57,702 bases of DNA from Roseiarcus sp036513315 (GTDB taxonomy: Bacteria > Pseudomonadota > Alphaproteobacteria > Rhizobiales > Beijerinckiaceae). Below the pieces are notes generated by a model. It was not told the DNA's origin, did no database searches, and worked only from the letters and a program-made list of their open reading frames with translations. Location: positions 1 to 57,702 of the forward strand of contig DATBZF010000083.1 in NCBI GenBank assembly GCA_036513315.1, read 5' to 3'. This document shows, piece by piece, positions 25,707-34,790 of the stretch; position 1 is the stretch's first letter; every line of letters starts with the position of its first letter. The position numbers and the translations under genes are program-made.

Positions 25707-26036
25707 ATGGGAACCGCGCTTTTATTGGTCGCCTTGGCGGCGCTCGTACCGACCACGAGTCTCGATAATGTCTGTCAGGGCGCTAAAATAGGATTGCCCC
25801 CGGAGGATCAGGCGCGCGCCGTTCAAGTATGCATCCAGGACGAGAGCGCTGCGAGAGATGAACTCCAACGAAAGTGGGCCCATTATTCGGCGAATATGCG
25901 GGAGACCTGCGCCGAGCCCGCAGGGGTCAGTTTCAGCTATGTCGAATTGCTGACCTGTCTCGAAATGCAGCCGGGGAGCGATTTCAGCGACTCATCTATG
26001 TCGGGCTTGGCGCCGCTTCCCCTCGACGAGCGCTGA
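25707..26036 (+). CDS. Small exported hypothetical protein
   Basis: About 109 residues from the ATG at 25707, chosen because AGGGG lies a few bases upstream (an in-frame ATG at 25689 has none). It starts with a short hydrophobic stretch (GTALLLVALAALVP) that may be a signal peptide. The mature part has four cysteines (VCQGAK, QVCIQDESAARDEL, RETCAEP, LLTCLEM), which could form two disulphides. The QDESAAR...YVELLTCLEM pattern resembles small uncharacterised rhizobial proteins. The 250 bases before it hold no gene I can support. Confidence 0.6.
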   Translation: MGTALLLVALAALVPTTSLDNVCQGAKIGLPPEDQARAVQVCIQDESAARDELQRKWAHYSANMRETCAEPAGVSFSYVELLTCLEMQPGSDFSDSSMSGLAPLPLDER

Positions 26037-26078
26037 TGGGTCGCCCGGTCGGCGTCCCGGCGACGCCTTCGTCAGCAT

Positions 26079-27755
26079 TCAAGGCGAAGCGACGGCCGGA
26101 AAGACAAGCGGGGCCGGCGCGCTCTTTTCCGAACGCCGCCCGTTTTCGGGCGCGACCAGAAGCGTCACTTTCGGCGGGTTCTTGAGCAATTTGCGAACCT
26201 GCTCCTCCAGCATGCGATCGGCATTGGTGACGCGCTCGCGCGCATGCATGAGCTCCAGCCACGATTGGATCAAAAAAGTCTCGAGGAATCGGCCCTTGTC
26301 GGCGGCGTCCTCAAAAATGTTCCAGGCAAAGGCGCCATCGCGTTTGCGCTCATGGCCCAGCTCATCGGCCGCGTCGAGAAATTCCGCGCGATCTTTCGAC
26401 TCAACGCGATATTCAATGGTCACCAGCACCGGCCCGCGGTCATCGTCGACGGGCTTCGTGCCAGGCGGCGCCTGCCAATGCATGGAAGGGGTGAGATCAA
26501 TCCCGGCGGCGGTCTGAAGTTTCCAGCGCCATGTCAGCGGAATGGCGATGATCGCGCCCGCGGCGGCCAAAAAATGGGCGACACGCAATCCCTCAAGCGC
26601 CGCAATATGCCCCCACGCCGCGCTGCCGACGGTCATCGCGCCAAAAATAACCGTCAACAATATGGCGAGGCCACGCGCGCGCACCCAATCGGGCAAGGCG
26701 ACCTGAGCCGACACATAAAGGCTCGCCAGCACCATGGTCCACGAAGCCCCCGCGATGAGGCTCGCGCATAGCGCGGTGATCGGGTCATGCGCGACGCCAA
26801 ACAGAACTAACGCGGATGCGTTGGCGAGCGTGCCCAAAGCGACGACGCGATCAGCGCCGATCCAGGCTTTCAGCCCATTGAGAGCTAACGAGCCGCCGAT
26901 GGCGCCAAGACCAAGCGCGCCCAGCAGGATGCCATAAAACTCCGGTCCTTGCGTCATCTGATGGCGCGCGACCAGCGGCAGCAGCGCCCAATAAGCAGCC
27001 GCGAAAGGGAAAAACGCGAGCGCGCGCATCAGCGTCGCGCGGAGATGCCGGCTGTTTGCGGCGTAGCGCAGCCCTGTGCGGATGGCCCGGCTCAGGCGCT
27101 CGGCGGGCAGGCTGCCGCTGCCGGCGTTCTTTTGCGGCGAGCGCCACCATAACACCCCCGCCAGGATCACAATCGCGCCAAAACAGTCGATCCAGAAGGG
27201 AGCCGGCGCTCCCAGGCCGGCGATAGCGACGCCGCCGAGGGCGGGACCGACGGCGCGGCTCATATTGTAGCCGACGCTGTTAGCGGCCGAGGCCCCATCC
27301 AATTCTTCGCGGGCGACCAGGAGTGGCGTGATCGACAGCCAGGCCGGAGCGGCCAGCGACAGTCCCGAACTCAACAGAAAAGTGGTCGCCAGCAAGGAAA
27401 CCGGGGTCGCCAGGCCAAACGTAACCAGGATCGCGAAAATCGCCGCCAGAATCGCGATTGCCGATTCGACCACGATAAGAAACCGCCTGGAATCAATGAT
27501 GTCCGCGAGCGCGCCCGCGGGCAGAACGAAAAGGAATATTGGCAAGCGAGCCGCGACTTGAACCAGCGATACGGCCATCGGATCGGCATTGAGGCTGGTC
27601 ATCAACCAGGCTGAACCGGTATCGAACATTGCGGTGCCGACGTTCGCCGCGAAGGTCGTCATCCAGATAATGGTGAACGCCGCATGGCCGAACGCCCCCC
27701 ATCGGGAAGGAGGCAGGCCCATCGGAGCCGCGGAGGAATTCTGGTCGTCGCTCAA
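26079..27755 (-). CDS. MFS transporter, MFS_3 (transmembrane secretion effector) type, copy 1
   Basis: 558 residues. About 12 helices from residue 20 to 415, with TMFDTGSAWLMTSL and the loop DIIDSRRFLIVVES typical of the MFS_3/EntS-like exporters. A C-terminal cytoplasmic domain of ~110 residues begins near RGPVLVTIEYRVESKDRAEF and contains HERKRDGAFAWNIFED. The start is put at TTG 27755 because GGAGAGG precedes it at good spacing and the tandem paralogue has the same GGAGA...TTGAGC arrangement; an ATG at 27809 is the alternative. Substrate unknown; EntS relatives export siderophores or toxic compounds. Confidence 0.8.
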   Translation of the reverse strand: MSDDQNSSAAPMGLPPSRWGAFGHAAFTIIWMTTFAANVGTAMFDTGSAWLMTSLNADPMAVSLVQVAARLPIFLFVLPAGALADIIDSRRFLIVVESAIAILAAIFAILVTFGLATPVSLLATTFLLSSGLSLAAPAWLSITPLLVAREELDGASAANSVGYNMSRAVGPALGGVAIAGLGAPAPFWIDCFGAIVILAGVLWWRSPQKNAGSGSLPAERLSRAIRTGLRYAANSRHLRATLMRALAFFPFAAAYWALLPLVARHQMTQGPEFYGILLGALGLGAIGGSLALNGLKAWIGADRVVALGTLANASALVLFGVAHDPITALCASLIAGASWTMVLASLYVSAQVALPDWVRARGLAILLTVIFGAMTVGSAAWGHIAALEGLRVAHFLAAAGAIIAIPLTWRWKLQTAAGIDLTPSMHWQAPPGTKPVDDDRGPVLVTIEYRVESKDRAEFLDAADELGHERKRDGAFAWNIFEDAADKGRFLETFLIQSWLELMHARERVTNADRMLEEQVRKLLKNPPKVTLLVAPENGRRSEKSAPAPLVFPAVASP

Positions 27756-27881
27756 ATCAGCCTCTCCGCGCCAAATGGCGGCCCTGACGCCGACGCTGTC
27801 AATCTGCAAGAAAACTTTGGCAATGCCTACCTCCGAAAACGCGATGTCGCTTGGCGTCCAGCGCCTCGGCGTCCGACGTCG

Positions 27882-29552
27882 TCATGCCGCCTTGGCGGGC
27901 GCTCGGGCCGTTTCGCGTGCGCGCCCTTTGCGGGATCGGCGCCTGCGCTCGGAGGCGACCAGATGGTTGATTTGAGGCGCGGCCGTGAGGAACCCGCGAA
28001 TATGCTCTTCGAGCATCCGGTCGGCTTTGGTCACCCTTTCATAGGAATGCATGAGTTCAAGCCACGATTCGATGAGGAATGTTTCGACATATCGCCCTGT
28101 GCTGGCGGTGTTTTCGAAGACGCCCCAGGCAAAGGCGCCGTCGCGCTTGCGCTCATAGCCCAGTTCGTTGAGAGCGGCGAGGAAGGCTGCGCGATCCTTG
28201 TCGTCAATTTGATAGGCGATCGTCACCAGGACCGGCCCGTCATTGTTTTCGATTTTCTGAGTGACGACGGGCGCCCGCCAGTGCATCGAGGGGGTGAGAT
28301 CGAGGTCGGCTCCGGTCTGAAGTTTCCAGCCCCATGTCAGCGGAATCGCCAGCAACGCGCCAGCCGCCGCGGCGAAATGGGCGATCGGCAGCCCCTCGAG
28401 GCCCGCCACCTCCCCCCACAGCGCACTGCCCGCCGTCATCGCCCCAAAAACGATCGTCAGGAATATGGCGAGCCCGCGGCCGCGCACCCAATCGGGCAAC
28501 GCGACCTGAGCCGAGACGTAGAGATTTGTCAGGACCACGGTCCAGGAAGCGCCGGCGACGAGGCAGGCCAGAATGGCGATGGCGGGATGATGCGCCATGC
28601 CAAACAGGAAAAGCGCCAGAGCGGTGGCGAGCGTCCCCAACGCGACAGTCCGATCGGGCCCAAGCTTCGCCTTGAGCCAGCCAAGCGCAAACGAACCGGC
28701 GATGGCGCCGGCGCCCAGGGCGCCCAGCAGGATTCCGTAAAGCTCCGGCCCCTGCACCATCTGGGCGCGCGCAATCAGCGGCAGCAGCGCCCAATAGGCG
28801 CAGGCGAAAGGATAGAACGCCAGTGCGCGCGCCAATGTCGCGCGCAGGTTTCGATTATATGTGGCGTGGCGAATGCCCGTGCGGACAGCGCTGGTCAGAC
28901 GCTCGGCGGGCAAGCTGTCCGTACTCTTCTGTGGCGAACGCCACCATAGGAGCGCCGCGATAATTCCGACATTGCTGACGCCGAAAACCCAGAAAGGCGT
29001 GGAGACTCCGAACGCGGCGATAACAAGACCGCCGAGCGCCGGCCCCACTGCGCGGCTGAGATTGAAGCCGACGCTATTGGCGGCGATCGCGCTGTCGAGC
29101 TCGCGCCGCGGCACCTGCAGCGGCGTGATCGACAGCCATGCCGGTCCGCTCAAGGCGCTGGCGACGCCAAGCAAAAAGGTCGTCAGCAATAAAGCGATCG
29201 GCGTGGCGTAGCCTAGGGAAACCAGCGCGGCGAAGACTGCCGAGACAATGATGATGGCGATCTCGGCGCCGATCAGCATCCGTCTGGAATCGATGACATC
29301 GGCAAGCGCGCCGGCCGGCAGCGTGAACAGGAACAAGGGCAGGCTGACCGCGACCTGCACCAGCGATACCGTCATCGGATTGGCGTTGAGGCTGGTGATC
29401 AACCAGCCTGAGGCGGTGTCGAACATCGCCGTGCCGACATTCGAGACGGTGCTTGCAGCCCAGATGACCGTGAACGCGGCATAGCCGAACGCGCCCCATC
29501 GAGAGGGTCCGAGTTCGGTCGGGGACACAGAGGGATTCAGGTCGGCGCTCAA
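27882..29552 (-). CDS. MFS transporter, MFS_3 type, copy 2 (tandem paralogue)
   Basis: 556 residues, clearly the sister of the adjacent downstream transporter: the same segments recur throughout (PSRWGAFGYAAFTVIW, NVGTAMFDTASGWLITSLNA, VIDSRRMLIGAEIA, YERKRDGAFAWGVFEN). It has the same 12-helix body and C-terminal soluble domain and a basic tail (RRRSRKGRARETARA). The TTG start at 29552 follows GGAGAA, matching copy 1. The two genes lie head to tail, separated by 126 bases. They may be a recent tandem duplication or a heteromeric pair. Confidence 0.8.
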   Translation of the reverse strand: MSADLNPSVSPTELGPSRWGAFGYAAFTVIWAASTVSNVGTAMFDTASGWLITSLNANPMTVSLVQVAVSLPLFLFTLPAGALADVIDSRRMLIGAEIAIIIVSAVFAALVSLGYATPIALLLTTFLLGVASALSGPAWLSITPLQVPRRELDSAIAANSVGFNLSRAVGPALGGLVIAAFGVSTPFWVFGVSNVGIIAALLWWRSPQKSTDSLPAERLTSAVRTGIRHATYNRNLRATLARALAFYPFACAYWALLPLIARAQMVQGPELYGILLGALGAGAIAGSFALGWLKAKLGPDRTVALGTLATALALFLFGMAHHPAIAILACLVAGASWTVVLTNLYVSAQVALPDWVRGRGLAIFLTIVFGAMTAGSALWGEVAGLEGLPIAHFAAAAGALLAIPLTWGWKLQTGADLDLTPSMHWRAPVVTQKIENNDGPVLVTIAYQIDDKDRAAFLAALNELGYERKRDGAFAWGVFENTASTGRYVETFLIESWLELMHSYERVTKADRMLEEHIRGFLTAAPQINHLVASERRRRSRKGRARETARAPAKAA

Positions 29553-29621
29553 ACCATTCTCCGCGGATCCTCGCATTTGAGGGGCGCGTCCGGCGCGCCA
29601 GGGGAGCGCCTTGTCCAACAA

Positions 29622-29933
29622 ATCACGGCTAAAGTCAGCCTCTTTTCAAAAGTCGGCGCCCAGGACCGCCGGCGGCGGAGCCACCCGTCCCTGTTCGGGC
29701 CGGCGCCACGGCGCCCTTCGATACGCATAACCCGCCACCCCCGAAATACGGAAACTTGCCGTCCAAGCGCTTCCGCATGGTTTCGGGGAGAGGGATGGAA
29801 TTAACAAGAAGCCGCGAATATGCGATATTGCGGGCCTCGTTCATCCTGTCGCCGTCTTGATTGTTGCCGGCAAAAAACGCCCCTTGGCCCCCCGGGGAGC
29901 TTAGGGTTTCTAGCATGAGAAACAGTCCGAAAA
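29622..29933. other. Gap without a supported gene
   Basis: About 310 bases upstream of the MFS pair and the divergent exported protein, probably their promoter region. A minus-strand open frame (29635-29844 from an ATG, beginning MNEARNIAYSRLL) exists but has no good ribosome-binding site and ends in low-complexity residues. No hairpin with a T-run or clear operator is seen. Confidence 0.3.
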
Positions 29934-30533
29934 ATGTGGCATTTCACACAGCGCGGCCTCGTGATCTTCTGGTCTCTCGCCGCCTGCGCGGCGGCGACGC
30001 CTTGGGCGGAACAAGTGAGCGCGCAGCCGGGATTTGAGATTTCGATGCCAAAGATCGTGCAACCGGCGGCGGACGAAGCCGCATTCGCGTCAAAACAGGA
30101 GGCGGAGCAATTTCTCGCCCAATATCTGCCGATCGCAACCGCCGGGAACCCCAGATATCGATCGCAAGAGCCCGGCGGCGCGACGGCCTGGATAACCAAG
30201 GCCGTCAAATTCGGACCCGGCAAGGACGGGCACGGAAGACTGGTGTCGATGAGCGAGGAAGTGTTGGGGTTTCGCAATGGCGTCCAAGTTACGACCGGCA
30301 GTCACGAAGTCGCGTTCCTGATCGAGGACGTCAAAATAACCGAAAACCGGGATCCCGGCACGCTCACCGAAAACGGCGATATTTCGCTTGGCGTCATCTT
30401 CAATTGCGTTTCGGGGAAATGCATCCAGTCAACCCATGACGGCAAACAATCCTTGACCGATTCGGGCGACATTTCCATTCAGGACGACGCCATGCGCGCT
30501 AAAATCCTCAAGGCGTTTCAGACGCTCAAATAG
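29934..30533 (+). CDS. Exported hypothetical protein
   Basis: 199 residues with a likely signal peptide (RGLVIFWSLAACAAATPWAEQVSAQ) cleaved near residue 31. The mature protein has charged and beta-rich segments (AFASKQEAEQFLAQYLPIATAGNPRY; GVIFNCVSGKCIQS with two cysteines six apart). No family recognised. It ends with MRAKILKAFQTLK. The neighbours (MFS exporters, folE) give no functional hint. Codon use looks coding and the opposite-strand frames do not. Confidence 0.6.
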   Translation: MWHFTQRGLVIFWSLAACAAATPWAEQVSAQPGFEISMPKIVQPAADEAAFASKQEAEQFLAQYLPIATAGNPRYRSQEPGGATAWITKAVKFGPGKDGHGRLVSMSEEVLGFRNGVQVTTGSHEVAFLIEDVKITENRDPGTLTENGDISLGVIFNCVSGKCIQSTHDGKQSLTDSGDISIQDDAMRAKILKAFQTLK

Positions 30534-30589
30534 ACCGCCGCCTCATTTGGTCGCCGGCGAATTTCGCGTCATCGGGCTATGGCCCGGGA

Positions 30590-31231
30590 TCAGCGCTCCA
30601 CGTCCGAATTGACCATCGACAGGAACTCGCCGCGCGTCATCGGATAATCGCGGAAACAGCCGAGCATCCGGCTGGTGACGAGATCGGTGCCCCGCTTGTG
30701 GATGCCGCGGCTCACCATGCAATGATGGGTCGCCTTGATGACGACCGCCACGCCGCGCGGCTTCAGCACGGTTTCGATCGTATTGGCGATCTGCGCGGTC
30801 AGGCGTTCCTGAATTTGCAGGCGTTTTGAATAGGCCTCGACGACGCGCGCCAGTTTGGATATGCCGACGACCCGCCTATCCGGGACATAGCCGACCCATG
30901 CCCGGCCGATGATCGGCGCGACGTGATGCTCGCAATGGCTTTCGAAAGTCACGCCGCGCAGCACGATCATTTCGTCGTAACCCTCGACTTCCTCGAAGGT
31001 CTTTTTCAAGAGCTCGTCCGGGTCCTCCTCATAGCCGCAAAAATATTCGCGGAACGCGCGAACAAGGCGCTTGGGCGTTTCATGCAAACCATCTCGATCA
31101 GGGTCTTCGCCGATCCAACGGAGAATGGATCGGAAGGCGTCCTCAGCCCCCGCATCGGTCAGCGCCGGCTTTTCCTCGTCGGGAGCGAGGCGAGCCGACG
31201 ATGGACTTGTCAGCGTTGTGCTGTTTCGCAT
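30590..31231 (-). CDS. folE: GTP cyclohydrolase I
   Basis: Converts GTP to 7,8-dihydroneopterin triphosphate, the first step to folate and tetrahydropterins. 213 residues from the ATG at 31231, which has AAAGGA at proper spacing; the ATG two codons earlier abuts the Shine-Dalgarno sequence, and upstream extension to 31309 is unlikely. Zinc and catalytic residues are visible: ESHCEHHVAPIIGRAWVGY (near 108), and ATHHCMVSRGIHKRGT (near 175). C-terminus FLSMVNSD is typical. It is divergent from a DHFR-like gene and 3.2 kb from a pterin-4a-carbinolamine dehydratase. Confidence 0.93.
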   Translation of the reverse strand: MRNSTTLTSPSSARLAPDEEKPALTDAGAEDAFRSILRWIGEDPDRDGLHETPKRLVRAFREYFCGYEEDPDELLKKTFEEVEGYDEMIVLRGVTFESHCEHHVAPIIGRAWVGYVPDRRVVGISKLARVVEAYSKRLQIQERLTAQIANTIETVLKPRGVAVVIKATHHCMVSRGIHKRGTDLVTSRMLGCFRDYPMTRGEFLSMVNSDVER

Positions 31232-31417
31232 GGGCATTCCTTTAACGCGGACCGCGCCACGCGTTTTCGCCCGAATTGTACCCGCTCTGTCCTCCCGAAG
31301 CGAGCCCAAATTTCGTCCCGCCGCCTGGACATGGCGGCGCGCGCTTCCTATTTGCCGGGTCTCGCCGTGCCGGCCTATGATACGCCAAATCGCCGATCAA
31401 CCCGGAAATGCCCATTC

Positions 31418-31990
31418 ATGTCCGTCCCCTACCGTATCGAAGGCTATGTCATCACCTGCGGCGGCGGCATGATCGCGGATGCGAGCGCGGTTATGCCCGA
31501 GGCGCTCAAGATCGAGGCGGACCATCGATTCCTCGAGCGCGAACTCGATCGGTTCGACGTTTTGGTGCACGGACGCCATTCGCACGAAGGCCAGCCGAAT
31601 TCGCCCCGCCGGCGTCGATTGGTGGTGACGCGCAAAATCCCGACGATCACGCCTGACCCAGACCGTCCCAAATCCCTGCTATGGAACCCGGCGGGCGCAT
31701 CCTTCATCGAAGCATGCGGCGCGCTCGCGCTTGCCGCCGGCTCGATCGCCATCCTCGGCGGAACCCATGTCTACGACATGTTTCTCGAGATCGGTTACGA
31801 CGCTTTCCATATGAGCCGCGCCGGCAAAGCAAAACTGCCTGGCGGGACGCCGGTGTTCTCGTCCGTCAAATCAGGCCGCTCGCCCGAGGAAATATTGGCG
31901 CAATCCGGCCTCGAACCCGGGCCGAGGGAGATTCTCGACGAGACCAACGAACTGAGCCTGGTGACCTGGACTCGCAAAGCGGCCGCCTGA
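31418..31990 (+). CDS. DHFR/RibD C-terminal-like reductase, copy 1
   Basis: About 190 residues. It has the dihydrofolate reductase-like fold markers of RibD_C proteins: a first strand with catalytic-loop sequence (IEGYVITCGGGMIADA), a nucleotide-binding middle (VLVHGRHSH...RRRRLVVTRKI) and GGTHVYDMFLEIGYDAFHMSRA near 115. The chosen ATG at 31418 gives the family-like N-terminus. It diverges from folE, which suggests a pterin or folate reductase role; flavin-pathway or detoxification reductase activity is an alternative. A paralogue lies at 36991-37602. Confidence 0.7.
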   Translation: MSVPYRIEGYVITCGGGMIADASAVMPEALKIEADHRFLERELDRFDVLVHGRHSHEGQPNSPRRRRLVVTRKIPTITPDPDRPKSLLWNPAGASFIEACGALALAAGSIAILGGTHVYDMFLEIGYDAFHMSRAGKAKLPGGTPVFSSVKSGRSPEEILAQSGLEPGPREILDETNELSLVTWTRKAAA

Positions 31991-32023
31991 CGAACGCCCG
32001 TCGCCTTGGCGCTCTGTCGCCGA

Positions 32024-32659
32024 TCAGCGCTTTTCCAGGGTCGCCTTGATCTGTTCACGCGTCCATACGCACATTTCCCTTTGCGGAAACGGATGGACAT
32101 AGTCGGCGACGCGAAAGAGCACGTCTCTTGGAAGGCCGAAGGGCTCGCTGTAAAAATCGATGAGCCGGAATTCCCCCGCTTCGATATCGACGTTTTTGAA
32201 TCCCGTCGCATTAACATGGTTGGTCATCATCAACAGTTCGATTTTTGAGTCGCAAAAATTGCGCAAGGCCTTGAAGACGTAGGCGTCCGGCAGATGGAAC
32301 AGGCAGTCGCGACAAAACCAGACATCCGATTGCGGAAATCGATCCTCAGTAATGTCGAATTTGAAGAATTTCCGCGCATCCCCCGAATATTTCTTGATGT
32401 TGTCGTCGATGAGAGATCCGGCGACATCGCCGCCGATATACGAGAACGCCGCGGGAAACTTAACTTCCTTCATCCAATGGAAATCCCCGCAGGGCGCATC
32501 AAAAAGAGTCCGAATCGCGAATTTATCGACGAATACGCCGAGCTGACTCCGCAGATTGCAGGTGTAGGTCAATGTCGAGCCTGGCCCGCTTCGGCTTTCC
32601 TCGCCGCTCCATCGATTGAGCGCCATGATGTTTTCGAACAGGCTCTCAAGCTCTGACAT
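32024..32659 (-). CDS. Class I SAM-dependent methyltransferase
   Basis: 211 residues. The SAM-binding motif I is degenerate: LFDAPCGDFHWMKEV near 51-65, followed by YIGGDVAGSLIDDN. Motif with FCRDCLFHLPDAYVFKAL corresponds to the post-II/IV region. The APCGDFHWM form recurs in methyltransferases found in polysaccharide clusters, and here the next gene is a glycosyltransferase. AAGGA lies 8 bases before the ATG. Likely methylates a cell-surface sugar or a small acceptor; specificity unknown. Confidence 0.75.
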   Translation of the reverse strand: MSELESLFENIMALNRWSGEESRSGPGSTLTYTCNLRSQLGVFVDKFAIRTLFDAPCGDFHWMKEVKFPAAFSYIGGDVAGSLIDDNIKKYSGDARKFFKFDITEDRFPQSDVWFCRDCLFHLPDAYVFKALRNFCDSKIELLMMTNHVNATGFKNVDIEAGEFRLIDFYSEPFGLPRDVLFRVADYVHPFPQREMCVWTREQIKATLEKR

Positions 32660-32721
32660 GTCTGGCGTCCTTGACGTCGCTCAGGCGAGGTTGGTTTGCC
32701 GCCCCGCGCGCGCTCGAAATT

Positions 32722-32755
32722 GGCCAATAGCGCGATTGGGCCAATAGCGCGATTG
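32722..32755. repeat. Perfect 17-bp tandem duplication
   Basis: GGCCAATAGCGCGATTG occurs twice in a row in the 102-base gap between the methyltransferase and glycosyltransferase genes. Each unit carries the dyad CCAAT/ATTGG. It may be a chance slippage duplication or a paired protein-binding site upstream of the methyltransferase. Confidence 0.7.
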
Positions 32756-32761
32756 CGCCGG

Positions 32762-33613
32762 TCAAGTCGACGGAACCGCCTGACCGGAAAAGTTACCGGC
32801 CGGGATCCATGCGGCCAAAAGAGCGCCAAGCTCGGCCGCGTCATAGGCGCGCTTGAAACGATGCAGCGTCCCGGCGCGCTGAAACATTTCATGTAGGAAT
32901 GATCCAGCCGGAGGGGCGATATTCCTGTCATAGGCCGACCGCTCAAACATCTCGCCCCATAGATGAAGGAACATCGCCTGCTGCGTCACCGCAGCGACGC
33001 TGTCGCGCCAGCCAGGCGACAGCATCCGCCAGAAATCATCAGGTTCGATCGGATAAAAGGACTGGGAAGCGCAGGCATGTTGCGCGACGCCGAGGCGCAC
33101 GGCCAGTTCCGTCAGCAGAAAAGGACCGATCGCGCCCCAAGGCTGATCGATGCCGACCGCCTCCTCAGCCTTTCGGTTAAGCGCCGCCAACAACGGATGC
33201 GCGGGCGGCAATTTCAGGACTGCATTATTGATCAGAAGCTCGCCATAAGGATTGGATTGGAGGCCAAACACAATACCATCGCGCGAGAAATCCGGTCTCG
33301 CCAAACAGACGATATCGGCATCGACCCAGCAACAGCCGGTTTCGCGGATCATTCTGTAGCGGAACATATCAGCGAATTTGGCGAGCGACGGCTTTCCCGC
33401 CGCGAGATAGCGCGAGAGCAGCGATTGATCGGGACATATCCGCCGCGCATCGACCCAATCGACGCCGGGCGGCAGGTCGATTTTATCGTCATAGCTGTAA
33501 ACGCTCAAATTAGCGCCGGCACGGGCGAACGAGGCCAGACAGCTATAGGAGATGGGATCAAGCCGCCCGTGCCAGAACGTTGCAAGGTCGTGTGTTCCAG
33601 CGCTTTCCGTCAT
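32762..33613 (-). CDS. Glycosyltransferase with DXD-type sugar-binding region
   Basis: 283 residues from the ATG at 33613, which overlaps the upstream stop (TGATG). The region CCWVDADIVCLARPDF near 108 contains the DAD (DXD) metal/nucleotide-sugar site of the Gly_transf_sug (Och1/alpha-1,4-glycosyltransferase-like) group, and the N-terminus FWHGRLDPISYSCLASF fits that group. Near the C-terminus is LHLWGEMFERSAYDRN. Transfers a sugar to a glycan, probably capsule, exopolysaccharide or LPS. Middle gene of a minus-strand set with two methyltransferases. Confidence 0.72.
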   Translation of the reverse strand: MTESAGTHDLATFWHGRLDPISYSCLASFARAGANLSVYSYDDKIDLPPGVDWVDARRICPDQSLLSRYLAAGKPSLAKFADMFRYRMIRETGCCWVDADIVCLARPDFSRDGIVFGLQSNPYGELLINNAVLKLPPAHPLLAALNRKAEEAVGIDQPWGAIGPFLLTELAVRLGVAQHACASQSFYPIEPDDFWRMLSPGWRDSVAAVTQQAMFLHLWGEMFERSAYDRNIAPPAGSFLHEMFQRAGTLHRFKRAYDAAELGALLAAWIPAGNFSGQAVPST

Positions 33614-34338
33614 CAAAGAATCCGCGCTAGCACATTGCGATTGTCGTCCTCCCAATCGCCGAAGAAAGTCTCCGTCGTCAGATGTCCCTTCGAGACGAAT
33701 TCCGCATAGATGTCGAAAATCCAGCTCGCGTTGATATCGTCGAGCAGCAGATGTTTGCCAAAACCTCTTTGGGCGAGGCGAAGGCAATTGGAAACGTCGG
33801 CGTGGCAAACCTCGCTCGTGTGGCCGCCATCGACATGGAAAATATCAAAATCCAACTCGGGATGATGGACCGCCAGATACGGGAGAACCTCCCGGGAATC
33901 GCCGGGGTAATAATGCACCCGGCCCGGAAATTCCTGCGCCAAGTAGTTCACGCAAGGGCGCGTATATTTGTGGATGTCGATATCGACGCCGTAATAGACG
34001 AGGTGCGGATTGGCCGACAGAGCGAGCAGAGCGCTATGGCAGGCGTTCACGCCAATCTCGATCATGGATTTCTTGAACCGGGTCGCGCGCCAGAGATTTC
34101 GCCGCGCCGGCGCCAGATCGGCGGCCGGCGGGTTTTCGGCGAATTTGGCGTCGCGGTCCCAATAAAATATGCCGCCCTCCAAAACCTCGCCGGATTCATG
34201 GACAAAATTATTCAATATTTTCAATCTTTTAATGAACCCGCCCGAATAGATCTCCGAAACATCCCTGCGATCGATCGAATAGTCCGGAATTTCCGACGGC
34301 GGTATTTCTTTGCCAGGTAACAGTTTGCGGCCAGTCAT
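33613..34338 (-). CDS. Class I SAM-dependent methyltransferase (Methyltransf_24-like)
   Basis: 241 residues. Motif I SMIEIGVNACHSALLAL near 92, followed by the acidic end of strand 2 (YYGVDIDIHKY), DIFHVDGGHTSEV near 168 and a metal-style acidic pair in LLLDDINASWIFD. This HVDGGH...DD pattern is that of the Methyltransf_24 group, which often methylate sugars (for example rhamnose or fucose O-methylation). Its stop overlaps the start of the glycosyltransferase, so the two are coupled. Confidence 0.75.
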   Translation of the reverse strand: MTGRKLLPGKEIPPSEIPDYSIDRRDVSEIYSGGFIKRLKILNNFVHESGEVLEGGIFYWDRDAKFAENPPAADLAPARRNLWRATRFKKSMIEIGVNACHSALLALSANPHLVYYGVDIDIHKYTRPCVNYLAQEFPGRVHYYPGDSREVLPYLAVHHPELDFDIFHVDGGHTSEVCHADVSNCLRLAQRGFGKHLLLDDINASWIFDIYAEFVSKGHLTTETFFGDWEDDNRNVLARIL

Positions 34339-34478
34339 TTTTTAAACACCCTATCGATCGGAATTTCAGGCCGCCGCGGCATTCGACTGGGCGCGACAAC
34401 TCTTCGGCGCCAAGGCTCGGCGCATCGAAAGGTGGTTCCCGAACTGCGAAGGCGCCCTTCGTTGAGGAAGGCTTTTGA

Positions 34479-34790
34479 CTATTTCATGCTCAGAAATCTA
34501 TGGGCGAGGCCGCTAATTTTCGAGGCCATCTCGATATCGGCGTCAGTGATCTTGTGGCCGACGTCATGGGTGCAATAGGAAAACGATACTTTATTGTAGG
34601 AATTATGAAATTCCGGGTGATGGTTGAGAACCTCCGCCTCGATCGCAACCTGTACGATGAAGGATATCGCGTCTCGAAAGGTTTTGAATTCGAACGAGGC
34701 CTCGACGTTCGATCCCTTGACGGACCAGTCCGGCAAGGGCTTCAATCCGGCTTCGATTTCCGATTTCGTCAGTATCTTATGCTTTGTCAT
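34479..34790 (-). CDS. phhB: Pterin-4a-carbinolamine dehydratase
   Basis: 103 residues, the normal length for PCD/DCoH, which recycles 4a-hydroxytetrahydrobiopterin after aromatic amino-acid hydroxylation. The conserved histidine-proline set is visible: NHHPEFHNSYNKVSFSYCTHDVGHKITDAD (split here as NHHPEFH and THDVGHKIT), with DWSV near 21. Ribosome-binding site AAGGAG 7-8 bases before the ATG. With folE nearby it suggests pterin-dependent hydroxylation in the cell, though no phhA is in the window. Confidence 0.9.
   Translation of the reverse strand: MTKHKILTKSEIEAGLKPLPDWSVKGSNVEASFEFKTFRDAISFIVQVAIEAEVLNHHPEFHNSYNKVSFSYCTHDVGHKITDADIEMASKISGLAHRFLSMK

Noticed and set aside
25406..25756. 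Minus-strand frame across the gap before the small exported protein
   Set aside because: Overlaps the better-supported plus-strand gene at its start and has no recognisable domain or ribosome-binding site.
29635..29916. Minus-strand frame upstream of the exported hypothetical gene
   Set aside because: C-terminal half is low complexity (G, A, R) and there is no good start; likely chance.
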